Shown here: positions 9,801-18,003 of the stretch, in pieces
How positions within the stretch are numbered: position 1 is the stretch's first letter
Layout of the letters: each line of letters starts with the position of its first letter
Assembly: GCA_949292215.1 (NCBI GenBank)
Contig: CASEYW010000076.1
Location: 1 to 64,000, forward strand
Source: an uncultured bacterium
GTDB lineage: Bacteria; Verrucomicrobiota; Lentisphaeria; Victivallales; UBA1829
Length of the DNA stretch: 64,000 nt
Direction: 5' to 3'
Translations under genes and position numbers: made by a program
The notes under the pieces: generated by a model
Seen by the model: only the letters and a program-made list of their open reading frames with translations
Told to the model about the DNA's origin: nothing
Database searches by the model: none

Positions 9801-9984
9801 TTTCCTGCCCTGGCGTCTTCTGGGTGCGAAAAAGGCTCCCACGGAAAAGGAAAGGATCGGTTTCGCTCTGCTTCTGAATGATGCCAACGGCAGATCCGGA
9901 CGGAAAATGGTCGGTTATTTCGGCGGCATTGTCAATAAGAATCCTATGGAGTATGGAAAAATCAGACTGGTGAAACAGCGTTAA
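6829..9984 (+). CDS. Secreted clan-A-like glycoside hydrolase with C-terminal CBM9-like domain
   Basis: A 1051-residue secreted protein. A signal peptide spans roughly residues 1-27 (hydrophobic core FCCLVFILSCFPLIA). Beta-rich modules follow to about residue 290. A TIM-barrel region lies at about 300-640, with VNIFNEPNG, where E412 is the likely acid/base, and FTEYGWTG, where E512 is the likely nucleophile; the spacing fits retaining clan GH-A enzymes such as GH39 or GH5. From about residue 835 to the end there is a CBM9/DOMON-like sugar-binding domain (EDSIQFGFDLD is typical). AAGGAA precedes the chosen ATG. It is the last gene of the operon, closed by a strong terminator. Exact family and substrate are not assigned. 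Confidence 0.85.
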   Translation: MNSNCHQKGFVGFCCLVFILSCFPLIAEQTRAVRLYSLPSNASAAASFRSSKPDIVSVKYLPGGGKNGRGAVVFQVLKPFQGDVEIAGPVLKLEKRSAFVSRRQLKMDAMLKMKNAPDNFFQIRFRIGKNTYATSPTPRRYWETIIDPGPAGDWKEWNTISRYGTLYNGTTSGEIVLLVNAAKGQGEFLLEQFLVEEVCVTDHIIKAASPYNTFTAEKGELSVRYVDPETMVSGKLLLSDEENRTIKEIAVSPGTVETTCVLPLRGFYNIKADARYRDGRRIVTERSAAVVGPRISEQVRRDSRFGLCRVWANGEWGQLFGSNIDYGGWNLKNVNPGPDGTLLWSGKPGSWDRRFITHAAMFEALPSHLLKASDRGKYGMYPPEDWNRLAEAVKLWAKNTPVLPDVVNIFNEPNGQWRGSKAELAKLHNVIADSIKSVRPEAKVGGPGFYSINTQELKEYVELGILKNMDWLVMHAYVNATPPEEEFIEKIISMQEYLKTTPYAKLPIAFTEYGWTGVPGDWQKPVTELEKARYCARSLILCTVRDIGHIAYFAGRYNPSPTTYNYSIIKPDYTPLPAMASYSALIRELATVKGGGIWLKVAPGVHAALFRRGNSTIGAFWTMKDRVTYNLPTLPNYVRSMTGTPLAVSRKLELTPSPVYAEFSGTAFAGISEQKVEQLLPGASFEISGEEVIAPPFLTRNGNRFTVPTSAPLGDYAVPVRKGDSWHACRYKVIEPVTAVFHAFEWNGRAESAPELKFRILSRLPGTVAATLELKLEEGRAFRQNVKLASGKTEEVVFRIPDAVNGRRYPGKLTVSIEQPIRWTTRCPMDVTPLAIPYYSSDPGKAAWEKIAPIPMNSWNRPGEIKEKERSVTPATFRAYATPEGFHLQVTANDPELKRDAKWTEMWKEDSIQFGFDLDTDREWLPNNIGNGFNGHRVVEYAVAYPTTQKEPEAWCFMGYADGVRSGPAFDLMGTSSVVRRESEKLTIYTIFLPWRLLGAKKAPTEKERIGFALLLNDANGRSGRKMVGYFGGIVNKNPMEYGKIRLVKQR

Positions 9985-10010
9985 TCCGCTTTGTCCATCT
10001 TTGAAACAGG

Positions 10011-10044
10011 GAAGCGGACGTGAACAGCGTCCGCTTCTTTTTTT
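10011..10044 (+). terminator. Rho-independent terminator of the cassette A operon
   Basis: A perfect ten-base stem GAAGCGGACG/CGTCCGCTTC with a seven-base loop is followed by seven T, 27 bases after the glycosidase stop codon. Confidence 0.92.
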
Positions 10045-10092
10045 CATCCGGACGCACCGGGAAAAATAAGCATCGAAAAATCTTCTTCTCCA

Positions 10093-10120
10093 TTGTTTTT
10101 CTTCGAAACGATTGTATAAT
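10093..10120 (+). promoter_or_regulatory. Possible promoter of the 581-residue membrane protein
   Basis: TTGTTT is followed after 16 bases by a perfect TATAAT, 26 bases before the start codon. The -35 box is weak. Confidence 0.55.
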
Positions 10121-10146
10121 TATACCAGATTGGAAAAGGATAGGAT

Positions 10147-11892
10147 ATGGAGAAGATGAATCATTGTTTGACTGTTTTCCGGCGATGTTTTTTTCGTTAT
10201 CGGGGGGGAGCGCTGTTTGCGCTGTTTCTTCTGTTTCTGGTTTTCTTCCTGAAAAAGATGACGTCATTGACTCTTCTTTTTCTCATTCTGATTTCTGCAT
10301 TTGTATTTGTTTCGGTGGTATTTCCTGTGAAGACGAAACGTTTGTGGCTGATTCCGATGTTTCTTCTTCTGCCGCTGATCTGCATTCCGGGAGAGCTTGC
10401 GGTAATCTCCTGTGTTCCGGAATGGAGTCACTCGATTCTGGAGTGGCTGAATCCGCTTCTTCCATCTTTTTTCCCGAATTTCCACGGTAGGAATGCTCTG
10501 CTGATCATCTGGATCGGAAGCGCGTGGGCAGTCTGGATTCTCTGGGTTCTCTATATTTGCTGGAGGGGGACTACTCCGCGCCATTCGACCATCCGTTTTT
10601 TCAATATCCTTCTGATTTCGCTTGTCTTATGGTGCCTTGCCCTCGGGTTCCAGACGATCCGGGCGACCAACACCGCAAAGAGCGCTCTGCAATTTGCCGA
10701 AACGGTGTATTCGCCGAGAGCAACCCGCGACGGCAGAGAACTTTCCAGCCTGATTCGGGAAAGCGAGGCTCTGCAGAAGAATCTGCTCAAAAAATATCCG
10801 AAGTTCGTTCCGCCCTGCTGCGGCATCTATTCCTGGACAACAGCGAAAAGCAGACTCTCTCCGTCCGAGCTCCGGGAACGGGATGAAATCATCCGCGAGA
10901 CTCTTGCAAACTGGAATGCTCCGGAAGTGCGCCGCTTCTTTGATTCTCTGGACCGCTATGATTCTCTGCGTCCGTTTCAAGGAAATGGTGTTATTTTCAA
11001 CGAGGAGTCTTTTTCTCTTCTGAATTTACTTCGTTCATTTGCCCGTTATCAGTGCGGACGTGCGGAAATTGCCCTGCATCAGGGCAGAACGAAGGAGATT
11101 CTGTCGCCGCTGGAGTCGATTGCTGCATTTGATGAAATGCTTCTGGAAGATGTGACTCAGATTTCCCAGCTGGTGCGCTGTGCTGTTTTTTTGATGCAGT
11201 ATGACGGAGTCATCCGGCTTGGTCCGACTGCTCCCGAATATGCCGCAGCCTACCGCCGGATGTTGGAAAAAATTCGGAACTGGCGGATTGTCGCTCCGGT
11301 GGAACTGGAACTTCAGCTTTTCGGGCTGCAGAATCGTATTTCCAGCATCAACCGGATACCGGAGAGATTCCGGTTTCTGGATTTCGGTTTTTCATTTTCC
11401 TCTGCTCTTCTGCTCCGTCCGCTGGAACTGACCGTTCGGACGGCTCTGGTGAAAAATGCCGTTGCCGCGCGGAAGATGGCCTCTCTTCTGGAACCGGTAC
11501 AGCATTTTCCTCTGGAAAAAGGATTTATCACGTTTATTCGTCATCTGAACGCCGGAACTCTCTCCGAAATCGACTGGGCGGCGCTGGGGCAGGAAAAGGA
11601 CCCGGATCTTTCCTTTGTGAATCCGGACAGCCAGAAAATTCTGATGATCCGAATCTATGCGAAGTTCCTCTGTGCAAAAAATCTTGCGGAGACGGGGCTC
11701 GCTCTGAAACTCTACAAATGTCTGCACGGGAGATATCCGGAAAAGACGAATGCTCTGGTGCCGGAAATTTTGAAAACTCTTCCGCTGGATCCCTATACCG
11801 GAAAACCATTTCAATATCGTCTGGAAAACGGGGAATTTACGCTTTTTTCCGTCAATAAATCCATCCGTCTCTGTTCCAAAGTCCGGTATTGA
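10147..11892 (+). CDS. Unknown multi-spanning membrane protein with C-terminal globular domain
   Basis: A 581-residue protein that I do not recognise. The first 175 residues hold about five to six hydrophobic segments, and the rest is soluble and largely helical. The C-terminus (LHGRYPEKTNALVPEILKTL, then LPLDPYTGKPFQYRLENG and FTLFSV) matches a short motif block I associate with large uncharacterised proteins of Planctomycetes and Lentisphaerae, where it sits at the end of a peptidase- or pilin-like region. AAAAGGATAGGAT precedes the ATG. The gene is monocistronic, between the cassette A terminator and a convergent araC-type gene 30 bases away. Confidence 0.75.
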   Translation: MEKMNHCLTVFRRCFFRYRGGALFALFLLFLVFFLKKMTSLTLLFLILISAFVFVSVVFPVKTKRLWLIPMFLLLPLICIPGELAVISCVPEWSHSILEWLNPLLPSFFPNFHGRNALLIIWIGSAWAVWILWVLYICWRGTTPRHSTIRFFNILLISLVLWCLALGFQTIRATNTAKSALQFAETVYSPRATRDGRELSSLIRESEALQKNLLKKYPKFVPPCCGIYSWTTAKSRLSPSELRERDEIIRETLANWNAPEVRRFFDSLDRYDSLRPFQGNGVIFNEESFSLLNLLRSFARYQCGRAEIALHQGRTKEILSPLESIAAFDEMLLEDVTQISQLVRCAVFLMQYDGVIRLGPTAPEYAAAYRRMLEKIRNWRIVAPVELELQLFGLQNRISSINRIPERFRFLDFGFSFSSALLLRPLELTVRTALVKNAVAARKMASLLEPVQHFPLEKGFITFIRHLNAGTLSEIDWAALGQEKDPDLSFVNPDSQKILMIRIYAKFLCAKNLAETGLALKLYKCLHGRYPEKTNALVPEILKTLPLDPYTGKPFQYRLENGEFTLFSVNKSIRLCSKVRY

Positions 11893-11922
11893 GTCCGGGG
11901 AAGGCGGCGCATTCCGTCATGG

Positions 11923-12936
11923 TTATTTGCGGTTTAATTCGGAATGCCGGGAAGGGGGATAGAGTGCGTATTTTTTGAAAATCCGGGAGAAATGGAACGG
12001 ATTTTCAAAGTGAAGATAGTCGCTGATCTCCTTGACCTTCATCCCGGGATGAATGCTCATAATCTGCTGTGCCCGGTTGATCTTGAATTTCATGAATGCT
12101 TTCACAGGAGCAAGTCCGAAGAGTTTGTTGCATGCCCGGTTCAGGGAACTGCGGCTCATCCCGGTTTCAAGGCAGAGGATCTCCAGAGAGGGCATCTTTG
12201 TCAGATTCTGTTCGAAAACCCGGAAGAGCTGGGAGACGATGTTTCGATTCATAGCGTGGCGGATGAAATCCGCATACAGATTTTCCTGAGGGAATGCGGG
12301 GATCAGTTTCCAGAACAGCGCCTGAAAGAGGGAATTCTGGATATTGCAGCTGTCGGGACCGGTCTGGTGGTGAGCCTCCTGCCAGATAAGCCGGATGATC
12401 GTTTCGACAAACGGGCGGTCCGGCAGTTGCGCAATCTGCTGTCTGCACGGCAGATCCGGAGCAAAGAGTGAGGTCAGCTGTTCGCTGGAACTCTGCTTCC
12501 GGATGAGAAAATGGAACGTGTGATACGGCGATTTCCGGTCGAACAGATCCTGATGGCGCTGATGTGCCTGAATAATCACAAATTCTCCCGGATGCACAAC
12601 AAGCGATTCTTCATTGATGAGGCATCTGTACTCATTCTTCATCGGGAGAATCATCTCGTAATCCGCCGACGCATGAACGTGATACGGTGCGTTGCGGATC
12701 GGAAACACCTGCTGAATGTTGATGAAAAACGGCTGATACTGTTCCAGCGGTGAATGTTCCTCCCGGTAGGTTCCGGAAATTTCCATTTGCACATAGTCGT
12801 TGATGCCGGGCATTTCTTTTTCCTGGATCGTGAAGTCGGGTTGCGGTTCCTCGGTTATTTTACTTCCGGTCTTTGGAAGATGCAAGCGGAAGAATCTCAC
12901 TTTTTGGGAAAAATGGATATGTTTTGAACTTTTCAT
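11923..12936 (-). CDS. AraC-family transcriptional regulator
   Basis: A 337-residue protein. Residues 75-150 form a cupin-like sensor domain (PYHVHASADYEMILP, VVHPGEFVIIQAHQRHQ). The C-terminal 100 residues carry two helix-turn-helix units: MPSLEILCLETGMSRSSLNR, and VKEISDYLHFENPFHFSRIF, with the AraC signature F-x-x-P-x-x-FSR-x-FKK followed by PS. The start is only 64 bases from the divergent GH130 gene, so it probably controls that gene and perhaps itself in response to a mannose-containing saccharide. The regulation is an inference from position. Confidence 0.9.
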   Translation of the reverse strand: MKSSKHIHFSQKVRFFRLHLPKTGSKITEEPQPDFTIQEKEMPGINDYVQMEISGTYREEHSPLEQYQPFFINIQQVFPIRNAPYHVHASADYEMILPMKNEYRCLINEESLVVHPGEFVIIQAHQRHQDLFDRKSPYHTFHFLIRKQSSSEQLTSLFAPDLPCRQQIAQLPDRPFVETIIRLIWQEAHHQTGPDSCNIQNSLFQALFWKLIPAFPQENLYADFIRHAMNRNIVSQLFRVFEQNLTKMPSLEILCLETGMSRSSLNRACNKLFGLAPVKAFMKFKINRAQQIMSIHPGMKVKEISDYLHFENPFHFSRIFKKYALYPPSRHSELNRK

Positions 12937-13000
12937 CCATTCTATTTTTCATTTTCCCGTGTATAATTATAGAATTCAGGAAAAAAGGAAAGGATTTTTG

Positions 13001-14008
13001 ATGATGAAATATTCCACCCCTTCGTTTTTGAAGCGCTATGCCGGGAATCCGGTGCTTTCCGCAAAAGACATTCCGTATGATGCGTCTCTGATTTTCAATG
13101 CGGGTGTGGTTCGCTTTCAGGGAAAATATGTGATGGCGTTCCGCAACGACTACGGTTCGTCCGAACAGGACTGGAAGGATCATTTCAGCGGTGTGAAAAC
13201 CGGAAACAACAAGTTCCGGACTTCCATCGGAATCGCATTCAGCGATGACGGCATCCATTGGGAGGTCGGTCCGAAACCGATCTTTACCATGGAGGATGAG
13301 GACATTATCAGAGCCTATGATCCGCGTCTGACCGCTATTGACGGACGCATTGTGATGTGCTTTGCAGTCGATACATGGCACGGACTCCGCGGCGGAATTG
13401 CCGTCACCGACGACTTCGAGCAATTTGAAGTCATGTCGCTCTCCTCTCCGGATAATCGGAACATGGTGCTGTTTCCTGAAAAAATAGGGGGCAAATATGT
13501 GCGTCTGGAGCGTCCCTTGCCGATTTACAGCCGCGGGGCGGGCGAACATTTCGATATCTGGTATTCCGATTCCCCCGATCTTCGTTACTGGGGCGGAAAT
13601 CAGCTGCTTCTCGGTGCGGAGAAGGTTCCGTTTGCGAACGCAAAAATCGGCCCGGCGGCTCCTCCCGTCAAAACAGAAAAAGGGTGGCTGACCACTTTCC
13701 ACGCCGTCAGAATTGTTCCCGAGGAACTCCCTTCCTGGCACCCCGACTGGCACAAAATTTACTGCGCGGGAATTATGCTCCTCGACTTGCAGAATCCGAC
13801 AAAAATCATCGGCATGGGAAAGACTCCTCTCATCTGCCCTGAAACGGAATATGAGCATATCGGCTTCCGCGGCGATGTCATTTTCCCCGGGGGCATGATT
13901 CTCGAAGATTCCGGCGAAGTGAAAATTTATTACGGAGCTGCTGATACTGTCGAATGTCTTGCCACAGCTGATGTCAGTGATCTGCTCGCGTTCTGTGAGC
14001 CTGTTTGA
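13001..14008 (+). CDS. GH130 family beta-mannoside phosphorylase-like enzyme
   Basis: A 335-residue five-bladed beta-propeller protein without a signal peptide, so cytoplasmic. Family marks are RYAGNPVLS near the start, GIAFSDDGIHWE, and RAYDPRLT, in which D107 matches the catalytic aspartate of GH130. Later come ERPLPIYSRG, PPVKTEKGWLTTFHA and YYGAADTVECLATA, all usual for GH130. Members split beta-1,4-mannosyl-glucose or beta-1,4-mannosyl oligosaccharides with phosphate to give mannose 1-phosphate. AAAGGAAAGGA precedes the ATG, and TATAAT at 12962 may be its -10 box. It is divergent from an araC-type gene and closed by a terminator. Confidence 0.9.
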   Translation: MMKYSTPSFLKRYAGNPVLSAKDIPYDASLIFNAGVVRFQGKYVMAFRNDYGSSEQDWKDHFSGVKTGNNKFRTSIGIAFSDDGIHWEVGPKPIFTMEDEDIIRAYDPRLTAIDGRIVMCFAVDTWHGLRGGIAVTDDFEQFEVMSLSSPDNRNMVLFPEKIGGKYVRLERPLPIYSRGAGEHFDIWYSDSPDLRYWGGNQLLLGAEKVPFANAKIGPAAPPVKTEKGWLTTFHAVRIVPEELPSWHPDWHKIYCAGIMLLDLQNPTKIIGMGKTPLICPETEYEHIGFRGDVIFPGGMILEDSGEVKIYYGAADTVECLATADVSDLLAFCEPV

Positions 14009-14034
14009 TCGGGAAAAACTGCAGTGAGGTCTGG

Positions 14035-14062
14035 GTTGGGGGCGGGAAGCCCCCAACTTTTT
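14035..14062 (+). terminator. Rho-independent terminator after the GH130 gene
   Basis: A nine-base stem GTTGGGGGC/GCCCCCAAC is followed by five T. It separates the GH130 gene from the exporter operon. Confidence 0.85.
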
Positions 14063-14163
14063 CCCGCTGACGGAGAGAACCCGCTTCCGGCATGGAAGAT
14101 CGGCTTTTTCCTTGAAAAAGTTTTATCTGAAGTGTAGATTGTGGCATTCGGGGAGGTGACTGC

Positions 14164-15165
14164 ATGGCGGGTTGTTCGAAACGTTATTTTCTGGGGGGCG
14201 GTTTGATTCTGATTGCCGCCGTGACTGTATTGATCTTTTTCTTTGTGGAGAAGAAAACCGTAGAGAAAAAGGAACTTGTGCTTTACGGGAATGTGGATAT
14301 CAGACAGGTGGATGTCGGGTTCCGTGTCGGCGGGCGGATTGAAAAACTTCATGTGGAGGAAGGTGTCCGTGTAAAGCAGGGCGCGCTTCTGGCGGAATTG
14401 GATTCTGTCAGTTATCGCGCGGCTTATGAGAAGGCAAAAGGGGGAGTGCAGAAGGCTGAGGCAAATCTGCTGAAACTGAAGAACGGCAGTCGTCCGGAAG
14501 AGATTCAGCGGGGGGAAGCTGTTGTTGCGGCGGCGAGAGCGGCGAAGGTGTTTCGGAATCTGGAATATCTTCGGGCGGAGAAGCTGATTCAATCGGATGC
14601 CGTGGCGCGGAAAGTGTTTGACGATGCGTCTGCAAAACAGGATGAGGCGGATGCTGCGCTGAATTTAGCGCAGGCGAATCTCCGTTTATTGAAACTCGGT
14701 CCGCGGGAGGAAGAGATTCTGGCGGGTCGTGCTGAGGTTGCTGTGGCGAGAGCTTCTCTGGAGTCTGCAAAACACGATCTGGAGGATACCGTTCTTCGCG
14801 CTCCGAGTGATGCGATTGTTCAGACACGAATCCGGGAGGTCGGTTCAATTGTGACGCCGGGGAGTTCCGTGTTTACCCTTTCTCTGGTTTCTCCTGTATG
14901 GGTGCGGGCGTATGTGAATGAGAAGAATCTGGGGAGAATCCGTCCCGGGATGCCGGTTGGGATCAGCAACGACTCCGAGCCGGGGAAGAGATACCACGGA
15001 ACAATCGGATTTATTTCTCCCGTGGCGGAATTTACTCCGAAATCCGTTGAAACTGCGACTCTGCGGACGGATCTGGTCTACCGGCTGCGGATTGTGGTGG
15101 AGAATCCCGGAGATTTTCTGCGCCAGGGAATGCCGGTTACGATAAGAATCAAGCTGGAAAATTGA
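14164..15165 (+). CDS. ybhG: HlyD-family membrane fusion protein (YbhG-like)
   Basis: A 333-residue periplasmic adaptor anchored by one N-terminal membrane segment (residues 8-28). The first half of the biotinyl-lipoyl domain (VDVGFRVGGRIEKLHVEEG) is at about residues 55-75. A long coiled-coil hairpin with the repeated motif LKLKNGSRPEEI and LRLLKLGPREEEI follows, and then the second lipoyl half (DTVLRAPSDAIVQTR) and a beta barrel. The repeated G-x-R-x-E-E-I pattern is typical of YbhG. GGGGAGG precedes the ATG. It is the first gene of a four-gene exporter operon and would link the inner-membrane ABC complex to the outer membrane. Confidence 0.92.
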   Translation: MAGCSKRYFLGGGLILIAAVTVLIFFFVEKKTVEKKELVLYGNVDIRQVDVGFRVGGRIEKLHVEEGVRVKQGALLAELDSVSYRAAYEKAKGGVQKAEANLLKLKNGSRPEEIQRGEAVVAAARAAKVFRNLEYLRAEKLIQSDAVARKVFDDASAKQDEADAALNLAQANLRLLKLGPREEEILAGRAEVAVARASLESAKHDLEDTVLRAPSDAIVQTRIREVGSIVTPGSSVFTLSLVSPVWVRAYVNEKNLGRIRPGMPVGISNDSEPGKRYHGTIGFISPVAEFTPKSVETATLRTDLVYRLRIVVENPGDFLRQGMPVTIRIKLEN

Positions 15166-15166
15166 A

Positions 15167-16888
15167 ATGCCGGATGTCGTTCAGGTTCGGAATCTGGAAA
15201 AACGATTTCATGGGAAGCCTGCTTTGCGCAATCTGTCTTTCTGCATTCCTTCAGGCAGAATCACGGGACTCGTCGGTCCCGACGGTGCAGGGAAGACGAC
15301 TCTGTTGCGTCTGCTGGCCGGTCTGATGGATGCCGATTCCGGAGAGATTCTTGTCAACGATGAGGACATTCACTCGCCGGCAGAAAAGCGGAAGGGCTTC
15401 ATCGGCTACATGCCTCAGAAATTCGGACTTTACGAGGATCTCACCGTGCTGGAGAATCTCAGGCTCTATTCCGATTTGCTGGGAGTGGACCGTTCCCGGG
15501 AGAAGATGCTTTTTGATGAGATGCTGACATTTACCGGTCTCGGGACGTTTACCGGGCGTCTTGCCGGAAACCTTTCTGGAGGAATGAAGCAGAAACTGGG
15601 GCTTGCCTGCGCTTTGCTGGGGCATCCGCGTCTGCTTCTGCTGGATGAACCGGGGGTTGGTGTCGATCCGATTTCCCGGCGTGAGCTCTGGCGGATGGTC
15701 CGTTCCCTGATGGGAGCCGGCATGACTGTGCTCTGGTCGACTTCCTACCTTGATGAGGCGGAAAACTGTGACAAGGTTCTTCTGCTGGATGAAGGAAAGA
15801 TTTTGTTCGACGGCTTCCCCTCGGAACTGACCGGCCGTTTGACCGGCCGGGTCTGGCTGTTGAAGAATTTTGAAGGAAGCCGCCGTAGTGTGCTTCAGCA
15901 GGTCCTGCGTGAAAACGGCATTGTTGACGGCGTTATTCAGGGACGCGGCATTCGGATTGTCGCTTCAAAGGAGACCGGCAGGGAGACGATTGCATCCATC
16001 GCGGCGAAACACTCCGGGACGGCTGAGAGTGTTCGTCCGCGTTTTGAGGATGCCTTCATTGATGTTTCCGGCGGCGGTCCCGGCGGAGATTCCGCTCTTG
16101 CGGAACGGATGCCGGCACTGAATGCGGATGGCGCCATCGTCGTGGAAGCGGAAGGCCTTACCAAAAAATATGGAACCTTTACTGCTGCGGAGAACATTAC
16201 CTTCCAGATTCGACGCGGCGAAATTTTCGGTTTGCTCGGTCCGAACGGGGCAGGCAAATCCACCACTTTCAAAATGATGTGCGGACTCCTGCGGCCGACT
16301 TCCGGAACCGGACGGATTGCCGGAGAGGATCTTCGCAAATCCGCATCTGCCGCCCGGAGGCATCTCGGCTATATGGCGCAGAAGTTCTCCATGTACGATG
16401 GTTTGAGTCTGTACCAGAATATGAAATTTTTCTCCGGCATTTACGGCCTGCGGGGACGAGAGCAGAAAGAGAAAATCGAACGGATGACAGAGGTTTTCAA
16501 TTTCAAAGATCATCTATCTGAAAATGCCCGGGATTTGTCTCTGGGATACAAACAGCGCCTTGCACTTGCCTGTACAATGATGCACGATCCCGTGGTGTTG
16601 TTTCTGGATGAACCCACTTCCGGGGTTGCGCCGGTTACGCGCAGGGAATTCTGGACCCATATCAACAACATCGTGGAAAAAGGCGTAACGGTCATGGTGA
16701 CGACCCATTTCATGGACGAGGCGGAGTATTGCGACCGTATCGCTCTGATTTACCGGGGACGGGCAATCGCAATCGGAACTCCCGACGAACTCAAGGCCAT
16801 GGTCGCAAATCCGCATCTGCCTGAACCCACCATGGAGGACGCATTCATTGAACTTGTTAAAAACTATGAGCAGGAGAGACTTCAATGA
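15167..16888 (+). CDS. ybhF: ABC exporter ATP-binding protein with two ATPase domains (YbhF-like)
   Basis: A 573-residue protein with two nucleotide-binding domains in tandem. Domain 1 (residues 1-225) has Walker A GPDGAGKTT, signature LSGGMKQ and Walker B LLLLDEP. Domain 2 (about 325-560) has Walker A GPNGAGKST, the variant signature LSLGYKQ, and LFLDEPTSGVAP. The LxLG signature in the second domain is also found in E. coli YbhF. It starts one base after the ybhG stop and overlaps the next gene by four bases, so the operon is tightly coupled. It powers export with the two following permeases. Confidence 0.94.
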   Translation: MPDVVQVRNLEKRFHGKPALRNLSFCIPSGRITGLVGPDGAGKTTLLRLLAGLMDADSGEILVNDEDIHSPAEKRKGFIGYMPQKFGLYEDLTVLENLRLYSDLLGVDRSREKMLFDEMLTFTGLGTFTGRLAGNLSGGMKQKLGLACALLGHPRLLLLDEPGVGVDPISRRELWRMVRSLMGAGMTVLWSTSYLDEAENCDKVLLLDEGKILFDGFPSELTGRLTGRVWLLKNFEGSRRSVLQQVLRENGIVDGVIQGRGIRIVASKETGRETIASIAAKHSGTAESVRPRFEDAFIDVSGGGPGGDSALAERMPALNADGAIVVEAEGLTKKYGTFTAAENITFQIRRGEIFGLLGPNGAGKSTTFKMMCGLLRPTSGTGRIAGEDLRKSASAARRHLGYMAQKFSMYDGLSLYQNMKFFSGIYGLRGREQKEKIERMTEVFNFKDHLSENARDLSLGYKQRLALACTMMHDPVVLFLDEPTSGVAPVTRREFWTHINNIVEKGVTVMVTTHFMDEAEYCDRIALIYRGRAIAIGTPDELKAMVANPHLPEPTMEDAFIELVKNYEQERLQ

Positions 16889-18003
16889 ATCTGCGCCGTT
16901 TGCTTGCTCTTGTCCGGAAAGAATATTTTCAGATCATTCGCGATCCAAGCAGTATTTTGATTGCCGTTGTTCTGCCGGTCCTGCTGATCTTTATATTCGC
17001 TTATGCTGTGTCCATGGATGTCAATGAGATCCGCATAGGAATCGTGCTGGAGGATTCTTCTCCGGAGGCGCAGAGTCTGGCTCGCTCTTTCATGAACACG
17101 AAATATTTTTCTGTCTCAACAGCCCATGACCGCCGGGTATTCGAACGCGATCTGATGGCCGGGCATCTCCGCGGAGTGGTGGTGATTCCCCAGAACTTCG
17201 CAAAGCTCCTGAACACCGATACGAAAGGTGCTCCTTTGCAGGTAATTACCGACGGAAGCGAGCCGAATACCGCAAACTTCGTGGAAAATTATTCCAAGGG
17301 CGTCTGGCAGATCTGGCTGGCGCAGCGGCATGATACGGAAGGAATCAATCTCATGGTGCCGCTCCGGATGGAAACCCGCATCTGGTACAATCCGGAAATT
17401 GAGAGCCGCAATTTTCTCCTGCCAGGCGCACTCGCTCTGATCATGACCCTGATCGGTACTCTGCTGACTGCTCTGGTAATTTCCAGAGAATGGGAGCGCG
17501 GCACGATGGAGGCACTCCTTTCAACGTCCATTACCCGTGGAGAACTGATCCTGGGAAAACTGATTCCGTATTTTGCATTGGGAATGCTTTCCCTGTTTCT
17601 CTCTTTTCTTTCCATTGTTTTTTTGTTTTCCGTTCCATTTCGCGGATCGGCTTTCCTTTTTTTCGGAGTCGGCGCAGTGTTCCTGCTGACGGCTCTCGGA
17701 CTGGGACTGCTGATTTCTACCACGGCGCGGAATCAGTTTGTCGCATGTCAACTGGCATTCCTGCTGGCGTTCATGCCATCTCTGATGCTTTCCGGATTCA
17801 TATTTGAAATCAATTCCATGCCGGCTGCGATTCGGTTGCTCTGCCATGTGATTCCGGCAAAATATTTCATATCCTGTCTGCAAAGTCTTTTTCTGGTTGG
17901 GACCATTCCTGCGATTCTTCTGCCGAATGTTCTGCTGATGCTGTTGATGAGTCTCGTTTTTTTTATTCTGACATACCGTAAAACCCGAAAAAAAATCGAG
18001 TGA
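16885..18003 (+). CDS. ybhS: ABC-2 type permease (YbhS-like)
   Basis: A 372-residue permease. One membrane segment at residues 23-43 (ILIAVVLPVLLIFIFAYAV) is followed by a large periplasmic domain, and then about five membrane segments from residue 180 to the end. ISREWERGTMEALLSTSITRGE is the ABC-2 coupling-helix motif. The start overlaps the ybhF stop as ATGA, and the end overlaps the next gene. With YbhR it should form the membrane channel of the exporter. Confidence 0.92.
   Translation: MNLRRLLALVRKEYFQIIRDPSSILIAVVLPVLLIFIFAYAVSMDVNEIRIGIVLEDSSPEAQSLARSFMNTKYFSVSTAHDRRVFERDLMAGHLRGVVVIPQNFAKLLNTDTKGAPLQVITDGSEPNTANFVENYSKGVWQIWLAQRHDTEGINLMVPLRMETRIWYNPEIESRNFLLPGALALIMTLIGTLLTALVISREWERGTMEALLSTSITRGELILGKLIPYFALGMLSLFLSFLSIVFLFSVPFRGSAFLFFGVGAVFLLTALGLGLLISTTARNQFVACQLAFLLAFMPSLMLSGFIFEINSMPAAIRLLCHVIPAKYFISCLQSLFLVGTIPAILLPNVLLMLLMSLVFFILTYRKTRKKIE

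Noticed and set aside
8842..10047. A 401-residue minus-strand frame over the end of the cassette A glycosidase
   Set aside because: It is in register with the glycosidase and spans its terminator; a shadow frame.
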